Below, piece by piece: positions 1-5,207 of a stretch of DNA of 6,290 bases; position 1 is the stretch's first letter; every line of letters starts with the position of its first letter. The position numbers and the translations under genes were made by a program. The notes beneath the pieces were generated by a model. It searched no databases, had not been told where the DNA came from, and saw nothing but the letters and a program-made list of their open reading frames with translations. This DNA comes from an uncultured Spartobacteria bacterium (GTDB lineage Bacteria; Verrucomicrobiota; Verrucomicrobiia; Chthoniobacterales; JAATET01), in contig CALGTD010000209.1 of assembly GCA_937901895.1 (NCBI GenBank), positions 1 through 6,290 on the forward strand, written 5' to 3'.

Positions 1-708
1 TTCCAGCGAGCCCTCACCATTCACCGTGCCGGCAAAAACCGTGTCACCCTTCTTCTTGTCCACCGGCACCGATTCGCCGGTGATCGGCGCCTGGTTCACC
101 GCGGATTCGCCAGCGATGATTTCTCCGTCGAGCGGAATGCTCATGCCGGACTTAACCGCGACGATTTCGCCAACCTTCACCTCTTCAACCGACACCTCGA
201 CGAAACGTCCTTCGCGATTCACCGCCGCGACCTTCGGCGCAATTTCGAGCAGCGCTTCGACCGCTCTCCGCGCGCGACGCTCGGCCCAGCCTTCGAGCCA
301 CTCAGCGACGCCAAAAAGGAAGACCACCGTGGCAGCTTCGACCCATTCGCCGATGAACGAAGCTCCGACGACCGCGATGACCATGAGAAGATTGATGTCG
401 GCTCGCAGCCGTCGCAGCGCCCGCCACGCTTTCGGCAGAATGAACCATCCGCCCGCCGCTATTGCGGCGGCTGCAAGCACAGCCGTTGCCCGCTGCGGCC
501 AAAGCGCCAGCCAGTTGCCGAGCAGGCTCGCTCCAATCAGGACTCCAGACAATGCCAGGGTGATTGTCTCCGCGCGACTCGCGCCGGTGCCATCCCCATG
601 TCCACAATGCTCGCAGTGGTCGTTGCCGCCTTGCTGGTGATTTTCGCGATCGTCGGGAGCTTCGGCGTGCTTTGCGGAAGAGGTGCTATGGCTATGTTCT
701 CCATTCAT
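1..708 (-). CDS. Heavy-metal-transporting P-type ATPase (P1B, probable Zn/Cd/Co exporter), N-terminal 236 residues, cut by window edge
   Basis: This is an inner-membrane pump expected to use ATP to export divalent or soft metal cations from the cytoplasm. The frame is open from ATG at 708 to base 1 without a stop, so the 3' part (phosphorylation DKTGT site, CPx metal site, ATP-binding domain) lies outside. Visible parts: a hydrophilic His-rich N-terminus (residues 1-47) with a tight cluster H31-C32-E33-H34-C35-G36-H37; two hydrophobic helices at about 50-68 and 74-91; a third and fourth at about 105-138 containing GEWVEAATVVF, typical of Cd/Zn-type P1B pumps; then the actuator domain with the catalytic TGES at 210-213 and DKKKGDTVFAGTVNGEG after it. 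There is no classical GMTCxxC HMA domain at the N-terminus; the short H/C cluster may replace it. It starts 40 bases after the stop of the preceding membrane protein, with no clear Shine-Dalgarno sequence. The family call is firm; the exact metal is inference. Confidence 0.93.
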   Translation of the reverse strand, partial: MNGEHSHSTSSAKHAEAPDDRENHQQGGNDHCEHCGHGDGTGASRAETITLALSGVLIGASLLGNWLALWPQRATAVLAAAAIAAGGWFILPKAWRALRRLRADINLLMVIAVVGASFIGEWVEAATVVFLFGVAEWLEGWAERRARRAVEALLEIAPKVAAVNREGRFVEVSVEEVKVGEIVAVKSGMSIPLDGEIIAGESAVNQAPITGESVPVDKKKGDTVFAGTVNGEGSLE

Positions 709-748
709 GGGAATTGATGGGGTTGAGGGGGAAATTGCAGAGCGTGAT

Positions 749-1009
749 TTAGTGTTTTCGGGTTTGGCAGAATCTGCGCCGCCGCACCCAGAGTCGGATC
801 AGTTCAAAGACTCCTCCGGCGAACATCCCGGAAAAAATACCGACGGCCATTACGAGCATGCCGCGGCCGGAGATCACTTCGGCAATGAAGCCGATAAAGT
901 TCCCGACGAAGATCCCAACCCACATGCCGGTCCAGGAATACTCCGGCTTCAGAGGCCGGCTCAAGCGCGCCCCCTTCGATATATTCACGATTTTTGCACG
1001 GCTCGTCAT
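749..1009 (-). CDS. Small two-helix membrane protein, second of a tandem paralogous pair
   Basis: I do not recognise a named family. The 86-residue product has a basic N-terminus (MTSRAKIVNISKGARL), two hydrophobic segments (about residues 26-46 and 50-71) joined by a short SGRG loop, and a strongly basic end (RRRR at 76-79). The second helix is glycine-rich (GIFSGMFAGG), which suggests tight helix packing or oligomerisation. It aligns almost without gaps to the gene just before it: shared SRAK/SRRAK start, an N-x-S, a KP at 21-22, GIF-x-G in helix 1, E-V at 44-45, a Glu near the end of helix 2, and a closing W-plus-Arg stretch. The ATG at 1009 overlaps the previous stop codon as ATGA, pointing to translational coupling. 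A start 12 bases upstream (1021) is possible, but the 1009 start lines up with the paralogue. By neighbourhood it may assist the P-type ATPase that follows, but this is only inference. Confidence 0.72.
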   Translation of the reverse strand: MTSRAKIVNISKGARLSRPLKPEYSWTGMWVGIFVGNFIGFIAEVISGRGMLVMAVGIFSGMFAGGVFELIRLWVRRRRFCQTRKH

Positions 1010-1302
1010 GACGACACCCAACCCGCTCCCTTTGCCGCTCTCGTGCGGCGGGCTTTATGCCAGATCCGTCTGCGCCACCAGAAGCGACCGCACTCAATGC
1101 CCGAACCCAGCACGAGTCCCACGAATCCGCCGGCCATCATGATCCACATGCTCACGCGCTGGATGGCAACTTCCACTCCCACGGCGAGTGTTTCGCCTGC
1201 AAATATCCCGATCACTATCGCGCCTATCGCGAACTTAGGTTTCGGCGGCAGACGCACGCGCTTGTGTCGCGAGACGTTCATTGTTTTCGCACGCCGACTC
1301 AT
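1006..1302 (-). CDS. Small two-helix membrane protein, first of a tandem paralogous pair
   Basis: The product is 98 residues with no recognised family. It has a very basic N-terminus (MSRRAKTMNVSRHKRVRL), hydrophobic segments at about 24-47 and 50-71, and a basic C-terminal tail starting with RFWWRRR at 73-79. The helices carry Glu residues (E37, E44, E70) within mostly apolar glycine-rich sequence, so membrane-embedded acidic groups are possible; E44 and E70 are matched in the paralogue downstream. The start is well supported: a full AGGAGG ribosome-binding site lies 7 bases upstream of the ATG. Its stop overlaps the ATG of the next gene (ATGA). The tail is about 12 residues longer than that of its paralogue and ends AKGAGWVSS. 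It follows the epimerase by 84 bases. A small-multidrug or holin-like protein was considered, but neither fits a two-helix basic protein clearly. Confidence 0.72.
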   Translation of the reverse strand: MSRRAKTMNVSRHKRVRLPPKPKFAIGAIVIGIFAGETLAVGVEVAIQRVSMWIMMAGGFVGLVLGSGIECGRFWWRRRIWHKARRTRAAKGAGWVSS

Positions 1303-1304
1303 TG

Positions 1305-1376
1305 TTAATCCTCCTTGTGGTGGTCGCGTGAAACCCGATGCCCGTTGATTTCGTGTTCTCGGTTCATGGCCGTCAT
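1305..1376 (-). CDS. Possible 23-residue His-rich micro-ORF between the epimerase and membrane protein genes (doubtful)
   Basis: In the 84-base gap, an ATG at 1376 opens a frame of 23 codons ending in TAA at 1305-1307, two bases before the next ATG. The peptide is very hydrophilic and contains four His, two of them adjacent (RDHHKED at the end). Its last codons contain the AGGAGG ribosome-binding site of the next gene, so translation through it could modulate that start, as a leader peptide would. Against it: no good ribosome-binding site (only AGAG directly abutting the ATG), and a 24-codon frame is easily expected by chance. It could simply be spacer. Confidence 0.2.
   Translation of the reverse strand: MTAMNREHEINGHRVSRDHHKED
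1310..1315 (-). promoter_or_regulatory. Strong Shine-Dalgarno site for the first small membrane protein
   Basis: The minus strand reads AGGAGG here, 7 bases before the ATG at 1302. It is the only perfect six-base Shine-Dalgarno sequence I see in the window, so this point of the operon probably has its own efficient translation start rather than relying on coupling to the epimerase gene. Confidence 0.85.
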
Positions 1377-1386
1377 CTCTGGCAGA

Positions 1387-2076
1387 TCACCGACTGGTCG
1401 CGGCGCGCTCGCGGCCGGCTAGAGCCCGCAACTCACGGATAGTTTTTGCCATGTCAGGCGCACCAAATAATGACGTGCCAGCCACGAGAACGTCCGCACC
1501 GGCGAGCAATCCTGCCGTCGCCGTCTCGGATGTTATCCCGCCGTCTATCTCGATGCGAAAGTCCAGCCCCAAGGCCGCCCGACGGACATAGGCGGCTTCG
1601 ATTTTCTCTACAGTCTTGGAGAGAAACGCCTGTCCGCCGAATCCAGGCTGCACCGTCATGATGAGCAGGAGATCGATCGCATCGAGGAAGGGCTCGACTG
1701 CGGCGAGCGGAGTATCGGGGTTGAGAGCGAGGCCGACCTTGCACCGATGGCCGCGCACAAGGGCCAACGTGCTCCGCACGCCACCCACATGCTGAGATTC
1801 CACGTGAACCGTAACCGAGTCCGCCCCCGCCTCGGCAAATCGTGCAACGAATGCCGCCGGCCGACGAACCATCAGTTGCACGTCGAAGGGCAACCGCGTG
1901 TGCTTGCGCACGGCCGACACGACTGCCGGCCCAAACGAAATGTTCGGCACGAACTCCCCATCCATGATGCCGAGATGCAGCCAGTCGGCGCCGCTTCGTT
2001 CGACGCGCTGCACCTCTTCACGCAACTGAGAAAAATCAGCGGCGAGCAGCGAGGGCGCGATAACGCGGTCGAACAT
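1387..2076 (-). CDS. rpe: Ribulose-phosphate 3-epimerase-family protein with altered metal-site residues
   Basis: The family is a TIM-barrel enzyme interconverting ribulose 5-phosphate and xylulose 5-phosphate in the cytosol (pentose phosphate and Calvin pathways). Length (229 residues) and motifs fit throughout: IAPSLLAADF at 6-15, MDGEFVPNISFGP at 38-50, VHVE at 90-93, LNPDTPL at 118-124, PGFGGQ at 144-149, IDGGI at 177-181, and a phosphate-binding VAGTSLFG at 198-205. The oddity is the metal site. The family normally has H-x-D-x-M-D-G, but here it is H34-L-G36-I-M-D-G, so the metal-binding and catalytic Asp is Gly. The usual DVHLM is DVQLM (Q67). H34 and D178 remain. I prefer the ATG at 2076 (MFDRVIAPS matches family N-termini). 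A TTG at 2094 overlapping the previous stop (TTGA) is the alternative and would add six residues. Neither has a clear ribosome-binding site. Fold is certain; epimerase activity is in doubt. Confidence 0.9.
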   Translation of the reverse strand: MFDRVIAPSLLAADFSQLREEVQRVERSGADWLHLGIMDGEFVPNISFGPAVVSAVRKHTRLPFDVQLMVRRPAAFVARFAEAGADSVTVHVESQHVGGVRSTLALVRGHRCKVGLALNPDTPLAAVEPFLDAIDLLLIMTVQPGFGGQAFLSKTVEKIEAAYVRRAALGLDFRIEIDGGITSETATAGLLAGADVLVAGTSLFGAPDMAKTIRELRALAGRERAATSR

Positions 2077-2090
2077 GGCAGCAGAGCGGG

Positions 2091-3464
2091 TCAAGGGGAG
2101 GGTGACTTTGTGGAAACCGTCGCTGCGGCATATTCGATCCCAGATGCGCCCGTTGCTCTCCGCAATTGAGCGAGGGCGACATTGTAGCCGTGATTGGCGC
2201 GAAGCTGGCTCGTCCGCGCATTCGTCAGCTCGACCTGTGCCTGCAAAACATCGAGCTGGGTTGCGGTTCCGGCTTCAAAACGCGCCGTCGCGAGACGCAC
2301 CGCCTCCTCCGCTTGACCAACGGCTTTCTGCATTGCGCCGGCGAGTTCGGCGGCCTGTTGCAGGGCAGAAAACGCTCGACGGACTTCCACCTCTATAGCC
2401 AGTTTGGTTTCGCTGGCGGTGAGCTTGAGTTGTTCGGCTTGCGAGATGGCTTGTGCCACGGCGCCACTGGTCGAGCGGCTGATCTGGAGCTGCGACTGCA
2501 CTCCGCCCCGCAACCCTTTGAGAGAGTCGCCAAAGCTGCTTGTCGCGCCTTTGCGCAATTCACCGCCAGCGGATAATCCGAGGGTGGGATAATAGCGCGA
2601 GCGAGCGACGGTGACGCCTTCTTCGCCTGCCGCGATGAGCTTCGCGAGCCGTTTGATTTCGGGGCGGTTTTCTTGTGCGGCTGAAAACGCCGCTTCGAGA
2701 TCAAAGGTCTCGGGGAGAAATTCAAGCGAACCGTCGAACTCCGGGACTTTGCGCAGCGTTTCGGATTCACGATCCGTGAGGCCGAGCACGCGGCGCACCT
2801 CCTCAATCGCGAGGCGCAGGTCATTGCGCGCTCTAATGAGCGGCACCTTGGCATTCGCAACCGCAACCTCCGCACGAAGCCGCTCGAAATCAGACGTCGT
2901 GCCGACCTGCGCCTGCACAGTTGCGTAGTGCAATTGATTCTGAAGCAGATCGAGGTTTTGCTCCTGCACGTTGACCTGCTCGCGCGCGAGCAGGATATTG
3001 TAGAATCGCGTGCGAACTTCCAGCAACGTATCGTTGATTGTGGCCTGAAGATCGAGAATCGCAGCCTCGCGCGTAAGATCGGCGCTGCGAATGGACGCGC
3101 GGATTCCGCCACCGGCAAAAAGTGTTTGGCTCGCGGTCAAAGTCATCCGCCACGACGGTCCCGCCGGCACGAAAAGGGGAACACCTGAAGAGCCAGGGAT
3201 AATACTCTGCACGTTGCTGCGTTGATAACTGCCAGCGGCGGATAAGCTCGGCAGCGCGGCGGCGGTCAGAGTCGTGACGACGCCCTCTTGCGCACGAATT
3301 CGCTCCCGTGCCTGACGGATCGAAAAATTGTTTTCGAGCGCGAACGAAATCGCGGTCGGCAAATCGAACCGGTCTGGAACGGATTGCGGCGGGGCCACCG
3401 CAGCCGTGGAGATTGAGGCAACGGAAGCCGCCGCAATGAATGCCACAGGAAAGCGAATGTTCAT
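2091..3464 (-). CDS. TolC-family outer membrane efflux channel protein
   Basis: The 457-residue product is the outer-membrane and periplasmic duct of a tripartite efflux system; three copies would form the channel. A signal peptide is clear (MNIRFPVAFIAAASVASIST, cleavage near AVA-PP at about 24-26). Two outer-membrane-efflux repeats follow. The first has LPTAISFALENNFSIRQA, then a strand ending TLFAGGGIRASIRSA, then long helices with TRFYNILLAREQV and VGTTSDFERLRAEVA. The second repeats the pattern with ENRPEIKRL, RSRYYPTLGLSAGG, RRAFSALQQAAEL and RFEAGTATQLDVLQAQVEL, the last being the characteristic repeat end. There is no lipobox Cys, unlike CusC/OprM-type members. The frame could start further upstream at 3551, but that would run into the preceding gene and hide the signal peptide, so the ATG at 3464 is chosen. 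In this setting a CzcC-like role in metal efflux is likely, though the expected inner-membrane RND pump and adaptor are not in the window. Confidence 0.93.
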   Translation of the reverse strand: MNIRFPVAFIAAASVASISTAAVAPPQSVPDRFDLPTAISFALENNFSIRQARERIRAQEGVVTTLTAAALPSLSAAGSYQRSNVQSIIPGSSGVPLFVPAGPSWRMTLTASQTLFAGGGIRASIRSADLTREAAILDLQATINDTLLEVRTRFYNILLAREQVNVQEQNLDLLQNQLHYATVQAQVGTTSDFERLRAEVAVANAKVPLIRARNDLRLAIEEVRRVLGLTDRESETLRKVPEFDGSLEFLPETFDLEAAFSAAQENRPEIKRLAKLIAAGEEGVTVARSRYYPTLGLSAGGELRKGATSSFGDSLKGLRGGVQSQLQISRSTSGAVAQAISQAEQLKLTASETKLAIEVEVRRAFSALQQAAELAGAMQKAVGQAEEAVRLATARFEAGTATQLDVLQAQVELTNARTSQLRANHGYNVALAQLRRATGASGIEYAAATVSTKSPSP

Positions 3465-3507
3465 GACAATGATGGCTTGGCCAAACGCTGGTGTTGGTCC
3501 GACACGA

Positions 3508-3918
3508 CTAGGGAAACTTAAAATTGAACACCTCAGTCGCTGCCGCCTCATCGCCGCCGCCCAGCAGCGTGAGCGTCACAAAGAAGTTGTGCGGTGGGCG
3601 CACATTCCTCGGGGACACCAGTCGGTCGCCTTTGCGATTCAGCACCGTGCGGGTGACGTCGGATTTAGCCGCGTATCGAAACCGGGCCGTGCCGCGCGCT
3701 ACATCCGGCGCGACGGGCTTCTTCTCCGCATCGAAGAACTCCACGATTATCTGCGCCCCGGAGGTCTGGACATTGATCCAGCCGCCGTTTGAGCGCTCAA
3801 GGTTCGTCCCGTTCGTCGGCAGCTCATGGGTTTTCTTCTCGACGGAAGATTTGGACTGCGCGGCCGCAATCGACACGGCAGCCACGGTGGCAATGATGAT
3901 TGGTCGTAGCGATCTCAT
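3508..3918 (-). CDS. Small exported protein, distantly similar to the 155-residue protein of the same operon
   Basis: The product is 136 residues from ATG 3918 with a signal peptide (RSLRPIIIATVAAVSIAAAQ) and a mature part predicted mainly beta. The central part, GGWINVQTSGAQIIVEFFDA then KKPVAPDVARGTARF, follows the same pattern as the exported protein at 4727-5194 (GG-x-I, short strand, VVVSFYDKDMKPLS, then alternating strands with NRKGDRLV against EKNGALV). I read them as distant paralogues. It lacks the Cys/His-rich tail of that protein and has no Cys. Function unknown; a periplasmic accessory of metal efflux is inferred from context only. A GTG at 3936 overlapping the previous stop as GTGA would add six residues and couple translation to the lipoprotein gene; the signal peptide works with either start. 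The gene ends with TAG, 43 bases before the channel gene. Confidence 0.75.
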   Translation of the reverse strand: MRSLRPIIIATVAAVSIAAAQSKSSVEKKTHELPTNGTNLERSNGGWINVQTSGAQIIVEFFDAEKKPVAPDVARGTARFRYAAKSDVTRTVLNRKGDRLVSPRNVRPPHNFFVTLTLLGGGDEAAATEVFNFKFP

Positions 3919-3932
3919 GGGAACGATTCGGA

Positions 3933-4340
3933 TCACGAATCTCGATGTGGCCCGTCATGACCGCGCACTTCGATCGTCGTCGTCCCGTTGGGAATGTTGA
4001 CTGCCGTGCGCACATACGCGTGCGGTTCCGGCATGCGCGCGGCCCTCCGCAAGCTTCGCGGCCAGAAGCTTACCGTCTCGACCCTCAGCGTGCGACCGGA
4101 GCCATCCAAGAAGACGAGATCGACATGGCTGTCCACTGTCGTGTCTGCATTGAACTGGCGGAATACGTAGGCTTCCAGTTCGAGATTGCCCTTACTCGTG
4201 AGTAGCCGCGGGCGATGAACCCTAATCGCAGCGGATGAGCCAGGCACCAAGGCGATAGATGCCGCTTCGGGCGGCAGTGGCACCGAAGCGCATCCAGTGA
4301 ATGCTAATATGACAATACCAACTAAGCGTGGCGAATTCAT
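3933..4340 (-). CDS. Putative lipoprotein with C-terminal H-D-x-P-H motif (paralogue of the gene at 5917-6290)
   Basis: The 135-residue product has a lipoprotein-type signal ending AFTGC, with the candidate lipidated Cys at 17; Phe at -3 is slightly off the usual Leu but acceptable. The mature protein begins ASVPLPPEAASI, identical to the second copy. It then appears mostly beta: a strand pair around RPRLLTSKGNLELEAYVFRQ, a HVDLVFLDGSGRTLRVE stretch, RSLRRAAR, and a last strand TTIEVRGHDGPH. The end carries H128-D129-x-P131-H132, conserved in the paralogue (HDEPH), which could be a metal site or a processing or contact motif. I do not recognise a named family. It starts with ATG and a good ribosome-binding site, 37 bases after the PII-like gene. 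The overall identity to the second copy is roughly 45 percent by hand alignment. Confidence 0.8.
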   Translation of the reverse strand: MNSPRLVGIVILAFTGCASVPLPPEAASIALVPGSSAAIRVHRPRLLTSKGNLELEAYVFRQFNADTTVDSHVDLVFLDGSGRTLRVETVSFWPRSLRRAARMPEPHAYVRTAVNIPNGTTTIEVRGHDGPHRDS

Positions 4341-4342
4341 GA

Positions 4343-4350
4343 CCCTTCCT
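4343..4350 (-). promoter_or_regulatory. Shine-Dalgarno site for the lipoprotein gene
   Basis: The minus strand reads AGGAAGGG, with the AGGA part 6 bases from the ATG at 4340. It fixes the start of the lipoprotein gene. Confidence 0.75.
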
Positions 4351-4377
4351 TCGCTTTACCGCGCAGCTTGTTACGGC

Positions 4378-4722
4378 TTACACGGCGATTCCTCCGGTTT
4401 CACCGCTGCTCACCCGCAAGGCGGATTCGAGCGGCATGATATACACTTTGCCATCGCCACGGTTGCCCGTGTGCGCGGCGGCGGAGATGGCCTTCGTCAG
4501 CGCATCAACGCGGTCATCCGGCACCATCACTTCAAGGCGCACCTTACGCGCAGTCCCGAGCAGGGCTTCTGCTTCCTCGTCGGGGGAATGGCCGTGGCGT
4601 CCACCACGGCCAAATCCACGCACGTCGCTCACCGACGCGCCGGTCAAACCCGACACATTGTGCAAGGCACTGCGAACGGCCTCCTCCTTTGAGGGACGAA
4701 TGAAGGCGACTATCGTCTTCAT
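4378..4722 (-). CDS. PII-like (GlnB-fold) signalling protein, metal-efflux-associated type
   Basis: The 114-residue product matches PII proteins end to end: MKTIVAFIRPSKEEAVRSAL (first strand and helix), VSDVRGFGR at 31-39 leading into the T-loop, VRLEVMVPDD at 61-70, the B-loop TGNRGDGKVYI at 85-95 (canonical TGxxGDGK), and a C-terminal RVSSGETG at 103-110. Classical PII trimers bind ATP/ADP and 2-oxoglutarate and control nitrogen proteins through the T-loop. Here the T-loop (about 39-58) has no Tyr, so GlnD-type uridylylation at the usual site is impossible, and it contains GGRHGH followed by an acidic stretch (SPDEEAE). A PII subgroup encoded next to heavy-metal RND pumps is known, and this gene fits that group by context. 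It begins 4 bases after the preceding stop with a weak AAGAAG site 7 bases before the ATG. The frame is open upstream to 4917, but that would overlap the previous gene deeply and adds a low-complexity non-PII stretch, so it is rejected. Confidence 0.92.
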   Translation of the reverse strand: MKTIVAFIRPSKEEAVRSALHNVSGLTGASVSDVRGFGRGGRHGHSPDEEAEALLGTARKVRLEVMVPDDRVDALTKAISAAAHTGNRGDGKVYIMPLESALRVSSGETGGIAV

Positions 4723-4726
4723 GGTT

Positions 4727-5194
4727 TCACTTCTTGTCGTGATCGTGCTCCTTGCCGGCGTCGTCGCACACGCACGCGTATTCGGCGCGTTTGCATTCGT
4801 CGCAGACTTCATCGTGGAAGAGCACGCGATAGTTTTTCGGACGCGCCGTCGCGTTCTCGCGAATCTGAACGACGACGTTGTAGTCATCGCCCTCCGGCAA
4901 CGGAGCCGTGGAGACAAGCGCGCCGTTTTTCTCGACCAAATCGAGCTTCACCTTGCCGGCTTTTGCTTCTGCCGTCGCGGAAACGACCTGTCCGGAAATG
5001 GACAGAGGTTTCATATCCTTGTCGTAAAACGAGACGACGACGCTGCGGTCCTTTTCGACAAAGAATTCAGCGTGCGGCGCGTCGGTCGTAAGAATCCGGC
5101 CGCCTTTCGGGCCGGGAATCGGCTTGGCAACAAGCGCGATGGCCGAGGCCATCAGCGCGATGATCGCGAGTAGGATTTTATGTATGTTATGCAT
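4727..5194 (-). CDS. Exported small protein with Cys/His-rich C-terminal tail, metal-efflux accessory candidate
   Basis: The product is 155 residues. An N-terminal signal peptide (MHNIHKILLAIIALMASAIA, cleavage near ALVA-KP) is followed by GPKGGRIL, a motif of the kind I associate with small domains near or fused to CzcB/CusB-type adaptors, then a probably beta sandwich domain with SVVVSFYDKDMKPLS and strands up to about 127. The tail holds C131-x2-C134-x6-C141-x-C143 followed by H150-D-H152-D, a plausible soft-metal or zinc site and a possible chaperone feature in the periplasm. Alternatively the cysteines may form disulfides. It starts with ATG 13 bases after the methyltransferase stop, without a recognisable ribosome-binding site, and ends 4 bases before the PII-like start, so the two are probably co-translated. 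Real gene: high confidence. Role: inference. Confidence 0.85.
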   Translation of the reverse strand: MHNIHKILLAIIALMASAIALVAKPIPGPKGGRILTTDAPHAEFFVEKDRSVVVSFYDKDMKPLSISGQVVSATAEAKAGKVKLDLVEKNGALVSTAPLPEGDDYNVVVQIRENATARPKNYRVLFHDEVCDECKRAEYACVCDDAGKEHDHDKK

Positions 5195-5207
5195 GGGAAA
5201 ATCGTAT

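Noticed and set aside
302..607. A minus-strand frame of 101 codons
   Set aside because: It is an out-of-frame shadow inside the P-type ATPase gene.
26..640. A long plus-strand open frame of 204 codons
   Set aside because: It lies opposite the P-type ATPase gene. Its product is a Ser/Thr/Arg/Ala-rich string without domains, while the minus strand gives a clear ATPase with TGES.
683..1348. A 221-codon plus-strand open frame
   Set aside because: It is antisense to the two small membrane proteins and the ATPase start, has a low-complexity composition and no recognisable motif.
3465..3507. Possible terminator or operator between the exported protein and the channel gene
   Set aside because: Only an 8-base palindrome (TTGGCCAA) and a 4-base stem are visible, with no T-run; too weak to call.
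4723..4917. A 65-residue N-terminal extension of the PII-like protein
   Set aside because: It would run deep into the preceding gene and gives a Ser/Thr/Arg-rich sequence not found in PII proteins; the internal ATG at 4722 gives an exact PII N-terminus.
4436..5173. A 245-codon plus-strand open frame
   Set aside because: It is antisense to the PII-like gene and the Cys/His-tail exported protein, both of which match clear protein patterns on the minus strand.
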